Shown here: positions 49,166 through 58,020 of the stretch, piece by piece
Layout: every line of letters begins with the position of its first letter
Numbering within the stretch: the stretch's first letter is position 1
NCBI RefSeq assembly: GCF_020532645.1
Contig: NZ_JAJAUZ010000021.1
Span: 1 to 64,000, forward strand
Direction of reading: 5' to 3'
Length of the DNA stretch: 64,000 bases
Source: Streptomyces bambusae
GTDB lineage: Bacteria > Actinomycetota > Actinomycetes > Streptomycetales > Streptomycetaceae
Translations under genes and position numbers: made by a program
The notes under the pieces: generated by a model
Databases searched by the model: none
Seen by the model: only the letters and a program-made list of their open reading frames with translations
What the model was told of the DNA's origin: nothing

Positions 49166-49378
49166 GTCAACAACCACTGCCCGGCTGAGTACCCGAGCAA
49201 CCCGACCGGCCGCCACGCCCCGGCCGGCCCACTGCGCGCGGTAATCGAGGCCACGCCGCTGCGGACCCAGTGGTGGATCGACGAGGCGTACCTGGGCTAC
49301 GTCGATCCGGCGGACTCGCTCGCCGGGCTCGCCTCGACCGACCCGCGGGTGGTGGTCTGCACCTCGCTGGATCGTGGC
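49166..49378 (+). pseudogene. Remnant of a class I/II PLP aminotransferase
   Basis: In one frame the DNA reads PSNPTGRHAPAGPLRAVIEA...RTQWWIDEAYLGYVDPADSLAG...DPRVVVCTSL. N-P-T-G, the DEAY PLP-ring block and the V-V-x-C-x-S-L just before the PLP lysine are hallmarks of histidinol-phosphate-type aminotransferases. There is no start codon, the frame has no N-terminal half, and the PLP-lysine sequence is replaced by unrelated residues (DRGGLPERPGRA). A fragment of about 70 codons. Confidence 0.7.
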
Positions 49379-49432
49379 GGCCTGCCGGAGCGCCCTGGAC
49401 GCGCTGCGCGCGTCGGAGCGGGTCGCCCGGTG

Positions 49433-50231
49433 ACGGCGGTCGCGGGCCTCGTGCCGTACCTCGGCGGGGCGCCGGCGGCCGGCGGCGTGGTGGTGGCGGC
49501 GACCCGGCGCCGTGAACTGATGGTCCGCTGGTGCATGTGGGCGCTCGGAGTGCCCCTGGTGACGGCCGCGTTCTGGCCGGGCCGGCGGGGACCGCGGTGC
49601 TCGCGGCCGTGGTCGGGGTGGTCGCGGTGGCGGAGTACGGCGGGCTGTTGCGGCTGGGGCGGGTGGACCGGGCGGTGCTGGGCGCGGCGGTCGGCGGGCT
49701 CGTGGTGACCGCCTGACTGGCCCCCGGCGAGGTGCTGCGGCTGGCGGCGGTCGGGGCGCTCGCCATCGCCGGGGTGCCGTCGCTGTCGGGCAATGCGGAA
49801 CACGGCCTCCGGCGGGTGTCGGCGGGCCTGCTGGGGCTCGTGTGGCTGGGCGTGCTGGCCGGTCTCGTCACGACCGGCGCGCTCGGCCTCGCCCTGTTCG
49901 TGGCCGTGCCGATCGCCGACATCGTGGCGTACGCGGCGGGCCGGCGCTTCGGCGGCTCCCGGCTGTCCCCGCTGTCGCCCGCCAAGCGGTGGAGCGGCAC
50001 GTTGGCCGGGTCCGCGGCCGGTCCCCTCACCCTGGCCGTGCTGTCCTCCCTGACCTGGCAGACGGCGGTGGCCGTGGCAGTCGGCGGCCCGCTCGGGGAC
50101 CTGCTGGAGTCGATGGTCAAGCGGGGCGCCCACGCCAGGACGCCGCAAGCTGGCTCCCCGGCTCCGGCGGCCTCCTCGACCGCATCGACTCGCTCCTCAT
50201 CGCCTTGGCGGTGCTGCTGGTACTGGGGTGA
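49433..50231 (+). pseudogene. Decayed phosphatidate cytidylyltransferase (CdsA-like) gene
   Basis: Coding traces move between frames: VAGLVPYLGGAPAAGG...RRRELMVRWCMWALGVPLVTAAFW, then (frame change near 49575) AGPAGTAVLAAVVGVVAVAEYGGLLRLG...GGLVVTA ended by TGA at about 49714, then APGEVLRLAAVGALAIAGVPSL...PLGDLLESMVKRGAH, then (frame change near 50135) DAASWLPGSGGLLDRIDSLLIALAVLLVLG. The last two blocks form the CDP-diglyceride synthetase signature, S-x-V-K-R...K/x-D-x-G/A-S-x-L-P-G-x-G-G-x-x-D-R-x-D. Two frameshifts plus one stop show it is dead. Lies right after the aminotransferase remnant. Confidence 0.72.
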
Positions 50232-50376
50232 GCGAGGGGGCGACTCCCCCTTCGCCGGACGGCAGCTCGGATGCTGCTGCCGACCGGGCACATCGCCGAA
50301 TCGCGGCGGCATGCGGCGGGCTGGGCCATACCGGTCCGGCACCGCCACCGGCCCGCCGCCCGGGCACCCGACCGGC

Positions 50377-50925
50377 TCACCCCTCCCCCTGCCCGGAAGC
50401 CCCCACCGACCCCGTTACCCCCGCCCCCAGCTGCAGCGCCGGCAGCAGCACGGCCGCCGCATCGCAGCGGGTGCAGGCCTCCGCGCCGGGCCGGAGCATC
50501 GCGTCGAGGGCCTGGTCGATGCCCAGCTCCGGACCGGCGCCCGCCGCGAGCGGGCAGTCGTGGTCGTGGACGACGACGCCGCGGCGGCCCGCCGGCCCGC
50601 GTGCGGGGCGTACCACCCAGGCCCACCGGGACGGCTCCGGGACCGGGCTGTCGTGCGCGGCCCGGTGGGTGACCACGGCCGACAGGTCCACGCCGTCGAT
50701 CGGCTCCAGCACCCCGGCCGTCACCCAGGTCCGGAACTCCACCGGCTCGACGTCCCCGCCGCCGGCGTGCTGCCACAGCGGTATGCCGATCCGGTACATC
50801 CAGGGCCCTCGGTCATCCTGCCGCCGTTCGTAGAGCCGCACCTCCAGCCGCTGCCGCCCGTCCGGGAGCCGCAGCACGATCGGCGCCCACTCCTCGGGCC
50901 CGGGGCCCGTCACCGGTCCGGCCAC
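50377..50925 (-). CDS. DUF6233-family protein
   Basis: 182 residues, GTG start. LRLPDGRQRLEVRLYERRQDDRGPWMYRIGIPLWQH...VEPVEFRTWVTAGVLEPIDGVDLSAVVTHR, then GVVVHDHDCPLAAGA...LDAMLRPGAEACTRCDAAAVLLPAL with CxxC. I recognise this architecture from the streptomycete DUF6233 family. Start abuts the TGA of a small upstream gene (TGA-GTG). Unknown function. Confidence 0.75.
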   Translation of the reverse strand: MAGPVTGPGPEEWAPIVLRLPDGRQRLEVRLYERRQDDRGPWMYRIGIPLWQHAGGGDVEPVEFRTWVTAGVLEPIDGVDLSAVVTHRAAHDSPVPEPSRWAWVVRPARGPAGRRGVVVHDHDCPLAAGAGPELGIDQALDAMLRPGAEACTRCDAAAVLLPALQLGAGVTGSVGASGQGEG

Positions 50926-51162
50926 TCACGCCGCCTCCACCCACACGCGGGCCCGGGCCTCCCGGCGCAGCTCGACGAGGTCGGCGTACGAGTGCAGGCC
51001 GTCGGTCCAGTACGGATGGGAGTACAGCGCGCGCAGCTCGCGGATCAGTGCACGCCGAAGCGTCGTGCAGCCGGTCCGGGACGGCCGCGCCAGAGCCTCG
51101 TAGGCCAGGAGCACCCTGAGCTGGGTGAGCACAAGATCGTCGGGGAATGGTGTTCGCGCCAT
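50926..51162 (-). CDS. Small hypothetical protein, partner of DUF6233
   Basis: 78 residues, MARTPFPDDLVLTQLRVLLAYEALARPSRTGCTTLRRALIRELRALYSHPYWTD. Helical. Ends exactly before the DUF6233 start, which is the normal arrangement of such pairs. Function unknown. Confidence 0.6.
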   Translation of the reverse strand: MARTPFPDDLVLTQLRVLLAYEALARPSRTGCTTLRRALIRELRALYSHPYWTDGLHSYADLVELRREARARVWVEAA

Positions 51163-51406
51163 GACTGAATTAGGCCACCTGTTCGATTTCCGGAGCAAGC
51201 CGAATCCACCCCTGGGCGCGATAGAACATCCGTACGAGTGAACGCACCGCGACCGAGCGTGACAGGTCAGGGCCGTACTCGGGTGGCGCTCCGCCGCGCG
51301 CCGATGGGCTGCAGCCTCATGGATTTCTCGTCACTTCACAGCGCGGCCGACGAGTCTGCGGCTCCCGGCCAGTCCAAGCTCATGACACCCCAGGAAAGGA
51401 CGCACC

Positions 51407-52012
51407 ATGTCGGAGCTTCTCGTCGACTTCATCACCTCGCTCGACGGCTACGCATCGGGAGAGGGGTGGCCCGGGTTCTGGGGCCTCGAGGGCCCGGAGT
51501 ACCTCGCATGGCTGGGCGAGCAGCCCGAGGTCACCTACCTGATGGGAGCGAACACCTACCGCCTCATGTCGGGCTTCGCCGCGGGCGAGGTCCCGGCCGG
51601 CCAGGACGAGTTCAGGCCGGAGGAAGAGGCGTCCGTCGACGAGCTCACACGGGCGTCCAAGGTGGTGTTCTCCTCCTCCCTCGAAGAGCCGCTGACGTGG
51701 GCCAACTCCACGCTCGTCCGGGGCGACGCCGTCAAGGCGGTCCGCGCGATGAAGTCGAGCGGCTCGGGCCTCTTGAGCACCATCGGCAGCCTCAGCCTGT
51801 GCCGGTCCCTGCTGCGCGCCGGCCTGGTCGACCGCTTCCGGGTGGTGATGTTCCCCGTGATCACCGGGGCCACCGGCCAGGAACGCATCTACGACGGCTA
51901 TCCCGACGTCGCCCTCGACATGACCGGGCACCGCACCTTCGACGGCCGCATCCAGCTGGTCGAGTACAAGCCCCGCGTGCTCGAGCACCCGCCGCTCGGC
52001 GCCCCTGCGTGA
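51407..52012 (+). CDS. RibD C-terminal / dihydrofolate reductase-like protein
   Basis: 201 residues. LVDFITSLDGYASGEGWPGFWGLEGPEYLAWL, EVTYLMGANTYRLMSGF, SKVVFSSSLEEPLTW, GSGLLSTIGSLSLCRSLLRAGLVDRFRVVMFPVITGATGQERIYDGYPD. The substrate pocket and NADPH strand pattern match YyaP/YwjB-type reductases. Second such gene in the window. A protein similar to drug-modifying reductases, with unproven activity. Confidence 0.85.
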   Translation: MSELLVDFITSLDGYASGEGWPGFWGLEGPEYLAWLGEQPEVTYLMGANTYRLMSGFAAGEVPAGQDEFRPEEEASVDELTRASKVVFSSSLEEPLTWANSTLVRGDAVKAVRAMKSSGSGLLSTIGSLSLCRSLLRAGLVDRFRVVMFPVITGATGQERIYDGYPDVALDMTGHRTFDGRIQLVEYKPRVLEHPPLGAPA

Positions 52013-52191
52013 CGCCGTTCCGTCCGCCGGGCCGGACAACCGCCGGCCCGGACAACCGTCGGCCCGGAGAGCCGCCGGGCCGGCGCCGACGGGTGCGGAG
52101 CAAGCCCACCGGGGGCCCGGCCGACATCAGAACGCCCATGCCCCCCACCCACCGCTGATTCCCGATCCGGGACCCGGGGTATGGGCTGGAA

Positions 52192-53694
52192 ATGGCCGAT
52201 CAACAACTGACCTGGCAGGGACGTGCCGCCCGGTGGGACCGGGCGCTCTTCGACGTGGTCGCGCGGCGCCACTGGCCCGCGGCCGAACGAGTGCTGCCGC
52301 GGCTCGGCAAGGCCGCCAACCACGGCGTGCTGTGGGGCGGCACCGCCCTCGCCATCTGCGCCTTCGGCCCGGCCGCCGCGCGCAAGGCGGCCGTCCGCGG
52401 CGCCGCCTCCCTCGCCCTGGCCTCCGCGACGATCAACACCGTCGGCAAGTGGTCCGTACGCCGGCCCCGGCCGCTCCTGGAGGGCGTACCACCCGAGCGG
52501 TGGCTGCCGACGCAGCCGCGCACCACCTCCTTCCCGTCCGGGCACTCCGCGTCCGCGTTCGCCTTCGCCACCGGGCTGGCGCTGCACGCCCCCGCCTGGG
52601 GCGCCGCGGTGGCCCCGCTCGCCGCGTCCGTCGCCTTCTCCCGCGTCTACACGGGCGTCCACTACCCCTCCGACGTGGCCGCCGGTGCGGCGCTGGGCGT
52701 CGCAGCCGGTTTCGCCGTACGCGGCATCGCCCGCCGGGTCGAGGAATCCCGGCTGGTCCCGGGCGGCGAACCCGTGGCCGCCGGCGCCCCCGCACTGCCC
52801 GACGGGGCCGGCCTCGTGGTCGTGGCCAACACCGGCTCCGGCACCGCCGAGGCGGCCGGCCTGGACGTGCTGCGCGCCGCCCTCCCCAAGGCCGAGATCG
52901 TCGAATGCGAAGGCCCGGACCTCCCGGACCAGCTGGCCGCAGCCGCCTCCCGGGCCACCGTCCTCGGAGCCTGCGGCGGCGACGGCACCATCAACGCCGC
53001 CGCCACAGCAGCCCTCCGCGCCTCCGTCCCGCTGGCCGTCTTCCCCGCCGGCACCCTCAACCACTTCGCCCAGGACCTGGGCCTCACCGGCCCCGCCGAC
53101 ACCTGCCACGCGGTCGCCACGGGACGCGCGGTCCGCGTGGGCGTCGGCCGCTTCACACCGGGCGCAGGTGCGACTGCAGCGCCGGGCGCACCCCGGCCGG
53201 AACCCCGCTACTTCCTCAACACGTTCAGCATCGGCGCGTACCCCGAACTGCTGCGCCACCGCCTCCACTGGGCACCCCGCATCGGGAGCGGGCCCGCCGC
53301 CGTGCTCGCGGCGTGGCGGGTGCTGCGCTCCGAGCGGCCCGTACGGCTGCGGATCGGCGGGCGGAACCGGAGCGTGTGGCTGCTGTTCGCCGGGAACGGC
53401 ACGTACCACGGCACCGGCCCGATGCCCCGCCGCCGGGACAGCCTCGACGAGACGATCCTGGACGTCCGGCTCGTGCACGGCGGCGGCCGGCCCGGCCCCC
53501 GCCTCCTCGCCGCGGCCTTCGCGGGCCCGCTGTCCCGCTCCCCGTTCCACGTCGCGACCCGGATGCACCGCCTGCGCATCGACGCGATCCCGCCGGGCAC
53601 CCCGCTGGCGTACGACGGCGAGTACGCCCCGGCCCCGACCAGCCTCGTCCTCGACAAACTCCCGGGCGCCCTGACCGTCTACCGCAACGGCTGA
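52192..53694 (+). CDS. PAP2 phosphatase-diacylglycerol kinase fusion
   Basis: 500 residues. Residues 1-190: PAP2 with KWSVRRPRP (phosphatase motif 1), SFPSGHSASAFAFA (motif 2, Pro115-His118) and SRVYTGVHYPSDVAAG (motif 3). Residues about 200-500: DAG-kinase-like catalytic domain with ACGGDGTINAAA (GGDGT at about 262), FPAGTLNHFAQDLG and VLDKLPGALTVYRN ending. A chain carrying both phosphatidate-phosphatase-like and lipid-kinase-like units is known in actinobacteria; it could balance phosphatidate and diacylglycerol. Followed by a terminator. Confidence 0.88.
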   Translation: MADQQLTWQGRAARWDRALFDVVARRHWPAAERVLPRLGKAANHGVLWGGTALAICAFGPAAARKAAVRGAASLALASATINTVGKWSVRRPRPLLEGVPPERWLPTQPRTTSFPSGHSASAFAFATGLALHAPAWGAAVAPLAASVAFSRVYTGVHYPSDVAAGAALGVAAGFAVRGIARRVEESRLVPGGEPVAAGAPALPDGAGLVVVANTGSGTAEAAGLDVLRAALPKAEIVECEGPDLPDQLAAAASRATVLGACGGDGTINAAATAALRASVPLAVFPAGTLNHFAQDLGLTGPADTCHAVATGRAVRVGVGRFTPGAGATAAPGAPRPEPRYFLNTFSIGAYPELLRHRLHWAPRIGSGPAAVLAAWRVLRSERPVRLRIGGRNRSVWLLFAGNGTYHGTGPMPRRRDSLDETILDVRLVHGGGRPGPRLLAAAFAGPLSRSPFHVATRMHRLRIDAIPPGTPLAYDGEYAPAPTSLVLDKLPGALTVYRNG

Positions 53695-53719
53695 CGGACC
53701 GTCCGTGCCCCGACATGGG

Positions 53720-53761
53720 TCGGCCTTCGGGCGCTGCCTGTCTTCAGCGCCCGAAGGCCGA
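53720..53761. terminator. Strong hairpin after the PAP2-DAGK gene
   Basis: 17-bp perfect stem (53720-53736 with 53745-53761) and an 8-base loop. The remaining 265 bp up to the melC2 stop show no gene. Confidence 0.88.
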
Positions 53762-54027
53762 AAGCACCGGTACGTCTCGGCTCGGGGTTCGAGACGCCCG
53801 GAGTAGCGATCCCCACCACAGAACTCCGCGCGGGGCCGTCACTGCGATCATGCACGCCCACCCCCGCCCCCGCATCCCGGCCCGAGCACGCACTAACCCG
53901 AACGGCCCTTGCCCACCCCCGGAGGGCGGCGGAGCCGGCCCGGGACAACGGCGACCCGCCGGGCACCTTCCGGTTGCGCGGGGCAGTTGCGCGACCGATC
54001 CCGAGTCCTGGGGATCTTGGGAACTCC

Positions 54028-54948
54028 TCAGGCCGCGTCCTCGTCGCCGCCCCGGCCGTCACCGCCCCTGCCGTCGGCGTTCGCGGCCCCGTCCTCCCGG
54101 CCCCGGAACGGGAAGAAGTCCGTGTCGAAGAAGTAGTGGCGGCGGTGGTCGATCAGGTCCGCCGGTGTGACGTCGTTCCACGGCGGGAGGGTGGCGCGGA
54201 AGCCGCGGACCTGGTCCGTGCTCTCGGCCGGCAGGTAGCGCGAGCGCGGGTGGCGGCGCTGCCACTGGGCCCACAGCTTGTCGACGAAGGCGTGGTGGAG
54301 CCAGAACGCGGGGTCGTTCGGCGAGACGCCGGTGGCCATCTGGCCGCCGACCCAGAGGTGGACGCGGTTGTGGACGTTGGGGCCGCGCCAGCCTTCGAGG
54401 TGGTTCCGGAAACCGGTCGCGCAGGTGCTGTTCCACGGCTCGGTGTCGTACTCGTCGATCGCCAGCACCGATTCCACTTCTGCCTTCGTCGGCAGCTCGG
54501 GCGCCCGCGGGGACAGGCCGAGCTGGCGGCGCAGGAAGGGGTTCTCATCGATCTTGACCTTGAGTTCCCAGTTGCCGCTGCCGTACGCGAACGGGCCGTC
54601 CATCACCTGTCCGTCGAGGTCCCGGCCGGTACCGCCGAGGAAGTCCGGCGCCCAGAGCGACGAGGCAGGGCTGCGGTCCTGGGTCCAGTCCCAGTACGGG
54701 AGGGTGACGCGCCGGTCGACGGTCTGCAGCGCCTTCTCGAACTCGATCAGCATCCTGCGGTGCCACGGCAGGAACGACGGCGAACGGTGCCCCACCCGGC
54801 TGCCGGCATCCTGGTCGCTGAGGAAGAACGTGCTGTGCAGCGTCACGAACTCCTCGTACGTGCCGTTCCGCTTGAGCGTGAGCAGGGCGTTGACGAAGCG
54901 GCGCTTCTCGGCCCGGGAGAGCCGGGCCTGGTTCTTCCGTATGTTCAC
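54028..54948 (-). CDS. melC2: Tyrosinase
   Basis: 306 residues, binuclear copper monooxygenase of melanin synthesis. CuA: His38 (TLHSTFF), His54 (VGHRSPSFLPWHRRM with His63); CuB: NVHNRVHLW and AFWLHHAFVDKLW. The core matches the usual 273 residues; a hydrophilic Gly/Asp-rich tail of about 30 residues is extra. Exported as a complex with MelC1, whose Tat signal carries both. Start GTG overlaps the melC1 stop (GTGA). Confidence 0.95.
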   Translation of the reverse strand: MNIRKNQARLSRAEKRRFVNALLTLKRNGTYEEFVTLHSTFFLSDQDAGSRVGHRSPSFLPWHRRMLIEFEKALQTVDRRVTLPYWDWTQDRSPASSLWAPDFLGGTGRDLDGQVMDGPFAYGSGNWELKVKIDENPFLRRQLGLSPRAPELPTKAEVESVLAIDEYDTEPWNSTCATGFRNHLEGWRGPNVHNRVHLWVGGQMATGVSPNDPAFWLHHAFVDKLWAQWQRRHPRSRYLPAESTDQVRGFRATLPPWNDVTPADLIDHRRHYFFDTDFFPFRGREDGAANADGRGGDGRGGDEDAA

Positions 54949-55418
54949 CGCGCGCCTCCGGTCTGCAGGGGCAGCAGCTGGGCGCCCTTGAGGTCGACGA
55001 CCGCGGCGCGGGCAGCGGCCAGCGGGCTGTCGAAGGTCTCGTAGTGGTTGACGACACTGACCCAGGTGCCGTCGGCGTTCCGCATCAGGTGCAGGTCGCG
55101 GCCGTCGATGCGGACCGACCAGCCTTCGGTGGCGTGCCCGGAGTGGTCCTGGCCGCCGGCGGCGCCGTGGCCGGAGTGGCCGGAGTGGCCGCCCTTGCGG
55201 GCCGCGGACGCGTCGGGGGCGGTGCGGACGCCCTGGATACGGCGGCCCTGGAAGACCTCGTCGAAGCCGTCGGCCCCGGCGCCGGCGTCGGCGCCGCGCG
55301 CGCCGGTACGGGGCTCCGGGTCGGCGAGCGCGGTGGAGTTGGCGACGCCCAGGGCGGACAGGGTGGATACGACGCCTGCCGCGGCCAACAGGGCGCGGCG
55401 GCGGGTGACTTGAGGCAT
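54945..55418 (-). CDS. melC1: Tyrosinase co-factor/copper chaperone
   Basis: 157 residues. Tat signal MPQVTRRRALLAAAGVVSTLSALG, then a His-rich copper-donor segment (GGHSGHSGHGAAGGQDHSGH) longer than in many MelC1 proteins, and the conserved WSVRIDGRDLHLMRNADGTWVSVVNHYETFDSPLAAARAAVVDLKGAQL domain. Delivers copper to MelC2 and exports it. The ATG is set by family alignment. The promoter lies in 55419-55860. Confidence 0.93.
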   Translation of the reverse strand: MPQVTRRRALLAAAGVVSTLSALGVANSTALADPEPRTGARGADAGAGADGFDEVFQGRRIQGVRTAPDASAARKGGHSGHSGHGAAGGQDHSGHATEGWSVRIDGRDLHLMRNADGTWVSVVNHYETFDSPLAAARAAVVDLKGAQLLPLQTGGAR

Positions 55419-55824
55419 GGCGATCCTTCGGCGGAGGGGTGGTGTGAGCCGAAGAAGTACCACCGGGCCGGGGGCCGGCAAAGCACCTGCCTAAGCCGCT
55501 GCGGACTTCCGGACGCGCAAGATCCGAGTTGCGCGCGGCGAAAGATCGACGATCTTCCGGTCAATGCCGGGACGGACACCGACGGAACCGACAATTCCGC
55601 CCGAAAAGCCCGCCCCCGAACACAAACTCTTCACCACCCCACCCACCCAGCCTGCGCCCCAGCCCCCACAACCTGACGCAAAACCCCCGCTCGGCCGGAG
55701 CACCGCTCCCTCCCCGGACTGCTGCTCTCATCCGACCCCAGCCCACGCCACCCGAACCCGCCGAGGGAGCACCGCTCCACTCCTGGATCACCGCTCACGC
55801 GTCCCCGTACGACCCGCAATCCGC

Positions 55825-55861
55825 TGGACACCGTCACTCCGCGCCCCGCGATACTGACCTC
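55825..55861 (+). promoter_or_regulatory. Putative promoter, leaderless, of the DUF1877 gene
   Basis: TGGACA at 55825-55830 and GATACT at 55850-55855, 19 bp apart, with the ATG 6 bases after the -10. Message would start at or near the ATG, and no ribosome site is seen. The rest of 55419-55824 shows no gene. Confidence 0.35.
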
Positions 55862-56386
55862 ATGGCCGTGACCCAACAACTCGCCCGCGTCTCGGCGGAG
55901 TATCTGGCCGCATGCCGCCGTTCAGCCGAAGAATCCCCGGACGGCGACCCGGGCTGGGACCGGCCCCCGGCAGACGTACTGGACCTGGACTGGGCAGCAG
56001 CAGCCCTCCTCCGCACCCGCGAACGGGCGGGCCCGGACGACCTCCAACTGAACGCCCTCCGCGACGCCACATCGGGAGACCCGAACGTCGACGTCGGCTA
56101 CCTCAACACCCATCCCCACGCCATCGGCCCGTTCGGCCCCGCCGCAACCGCCGTCACCCCCGTCCAGGTCACCCGCATCTCCGACCTGCTCGCCGACATC
56201 GACCTGCCGTCCCTCTTGGCGACCCGGCCGGCGGACGGGCCGGACCTGACCGCCCGGACCGTTGACCGCGCGTACGGATCCGGCGGGGCTTCGGAGGCGT
56301 ACCTCCTGGAGCACCTCGATGCCCTCCGCGCGTTCTACCGCGAGGCGTCCCGACGGCGTCTTCACATCGTGCTGTGGTGGGACTGA
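55862..56386 (+). CDS. DUF1877 (YfbM-like) protein
   Basis: 174 residues. AVTQQLARVSAEYLAACRRSAE..., LDLDWAAAALLRTRERAGPDDLQLNALRDATSG, and the YFBM-type GSGGASEAYLLEHLDALRAFYREASRRRLHIVLWWD ending. Cytosolic. Function unknown. Convergent with the 118-aa gene. Confidence 0.8.
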   Translation: MAVTQQLARVSAEYLAACRRSAEESPDGDPGWDRPPADVLDLDWAAAALLRTRERAGPDDLQLNALRDATSGDPNVDVGYLNTHPHAIGPFGPAATAVTPVQVTRISDLLADIDLPSLLATRPADGPDLTARTVDRAYGSGGASEAYLLEHLDALRAFYREASRRRLHIVLWWD

Positions 56387-56444
56387 CCTCATCCCCCGAC
56401 CCGCACAGCCTCACGACCTTCGCAGTCGCGGCAGTCGCAGCCGG

Positions 56445-56801
56445 TCAGCGGAACTCGTGGACGAGTTCGATCCGGCCGACGATGTGGGCGTTGAACTCCG
56501 GCAGTTCCTCGGCCGGCACCCAAAGCTCCAGGATCGTACGGCCGCCCGCCTGCCGGACCGGGTACCTGCGGACGAAGTCCGACTCGACCTCGAAGCGGGT
56601 GACGAATCCGGCGCCGTCGTGCTTGACGTTCCAGTCACGGGCGATCTTGATCGCGTAGTCCTCGTTGAGGACCGGGTAGAAGATCGGCTGGTCGGCGAGA
56701 CGCGGCGGCCAGGCCCGCCACCCCGACTCCCGGACGAGTTCCAACTCCTTGGGCCCGGTCGGGCGCCACAGGGTCGTCGTCGGTGGGTGCAGGCCGGCCA
56801 T
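56445..56801 (-). CDS. Conserved hypothetical protein (118 aa)
   Basis: 118 residues, no signal. TTLWRPTGPKELELVRESGWRAWPPRLADQPIFYPVLNEDYAIKIARDWNVKHDGAGFVTRFEVESDFVRRYPVRQAGGRTILELWVPAEELPEFNAHIVGRIE. An alpha/beta protein whose GFVTRFEV and LELWVPAEEL strands suggest a small enzyme-like fold. This family is widespread in bacteria but without a known reaction. Confidence 0.6.
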   Translation of the reverse strand: MAGLHPPTTTLWRPTGPKELELVRESGWRAWPPRLADQPIFYPVLNEDYAIKIARDWNVKHDGAGFVTRFEVESDFVRRYPVRQAGGRTILELWVPAEELPEFNAHIVGRIELVHEFR

Positions 56802-57253
56802 GGGAAGCGCTCTCTTTGAGGTACGGACGTGGCAACCGCGGACACGGCTCGCGCGCCCCGGTCTGACCTGGCCGACCGTACTGGCTGCGCCGCCGGGGCG
56901 ACCAGCGGTTTTCCGTTCACCCAGCCCTTCGCTGCATCACTGCATGCCCCACGCAAGAGCCCCCCTTCGGGCCCACTGAACGTCGCATCCGACCCCGGGC
57001 GCTACGAGGGCACGGGCAGCGAGATCGCGCGCCTCTGGCTGGAGTGGGTACTCAGCGCCATGGTTCTCGGCGAACCGGCCACCGGGCTGGGGGCGCGGCC
57101 GGCCGAGCGGGGGCGGTAAGAGTCCGGGGCGGGCGTTGTGCGGGGGCAGTCGCTCTGCACCGGCGTTGGGCGCGTGACCATGCCGACCGGCACTGACAAC
57201 GCCGCGATGGGGCCCGACGGTTCTTCCATGGCGCCGTACGTGATCATGAGCAG
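56802..57253. other. Gap with a possible gene remnant
   Basis: Between 57000 and 57119 the plus strand reads PGRYEGTGSEIARLWLEWVLSAMVLGEPATGLGARP with strong third-position GC, as if the end of a gene were left behind, but there is no convincing start or upstream domain. The rest (56802-56990, 57120-57253) holds nothing I can name. Confidence 0.3.
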
Positions 57254-57844
57254 ATGAGCCTCATACTTCCGCCGATCGTTCCGCCCGGCCGCATGAGTGA
57301 GCGCGAGCAGCCGACGTTCCGGCTTGCGCACGGAATGGAGCTGCGGCCCTGGGAGGCGGGCGACGCCGGCGTGCTGGCACGGTCGTGCCTGGACCCGGAC
57401 ATCCGGCACTGGAACCGCCCCGAGCAGCTGACGGTGGCCGGTGCCCGCGAGAAGATCGCCACCTGGCGCCGGCGCTGGCAGAGCGAGGCTGCGGCGATCT
57501 GGGCGATCGCCCCGGAAGGGGCGGAAGCGCTCGGCCTGATCGGCGTGGCCGACCTGGACCTGCCGGGCGGCCAGGGCGAGATCCTCTACTGGCTCCTGCC
57601 GGCCGGCCGCGGCCGCGGCCTCATGACGGAAGCCACCCTCCGCATCTCCCACTGGGCCCTCCACGACCTCGGCCTCCACCGCCTCCGCCTCACCCACTCC
57701 GTCCACAACCCGTCCTCCTGCCGCACCGCAACCAGAGCCGGCTTCCCGCTGGAAGGCACCATGCGCCAAGCCCTCCTCCACTCCGACGGCTGGCACGACG
57801 AACACCTCCACGCCCGCCTCCACTCCGACCCGCCACCCTCCTGA
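57254..57844 (+). CDS. GNAT acetyltransferase (RimJ/RimL type)
   Basis: 196 residues. MELRPWEAGDAGVLARSCLDPDIRHWNRP, then GLIGVADLDLPGGQGEILYWLLPAGRGRGLMTEATLRISHWALHDLGLHRLRLTHSVHNPSSCRTATRAGFPLEGTMRQAL: motif A with the R-G-x-G-x-M/A loop and the N-x-x-S motif B of GNAT_3 enzymes. Probable alanine or protein N-acetyltransferase; substrate unknown. Confidence 0.88.
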   Translation: MSLILPPIVPPGRMSEREQPTFRLAHGMELRPWEAGDAGVLARSCLDPDIRHWNRPEQLTVAGAREKIATWRRRWQSEAAAIWAIAPEGAEALGLIGVADLDLPGGQGEILYWLLPAGRGRGLMTEATLRISHWALHDLGLHRLRLTHSVHNPSSCRTATRAGFPLEGTMRQALLHSDGWHDEHLHARLHSDPPPS

Positions 57845-57910
57845 GGGGGCCCGCGCTGCCCGTCGAGGGCCGCAAGCACCGGAACCTGGTCTGGCCCCGG
57901 TCCGCCGGCA

Positions 57911-57939
57911 GGGCTCATCCCCGCGGGTGCGGGGAGCGC
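57911..57939. CRISPR. Single 29-bp sequence resembling a type I-E CRISPR repeat
   Basis: GGGCTCATCC at 57911 continues through CCGCGGGTGC to GGGGAGCGC at 57939, 29 bases whose CCCCGC/GCGGGG stem, GCTCATCC 5' end and GGGGAGC 3' end match type I-E repeats of streptomycetes. No second copy is seen 61 bp to either side and no cas gene is in the window, so it is an isolated repeat, not an array. Confidence 0.4.
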
Positions 57940-58020
57940 GCTCAGGGGGCGAGCAGCAGAGACGGGCCGGCCGGTCACCGGCAGAACGGGTGCGCTGCCG
58001 GGATGGCTGCCGGGACCGCA

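Noticed and set aside
57845..58020. A full CRISPR array around the 29-bp repeat
   Set aside because: No further copy at the expected 61-bp interval on either side and no cas genes.
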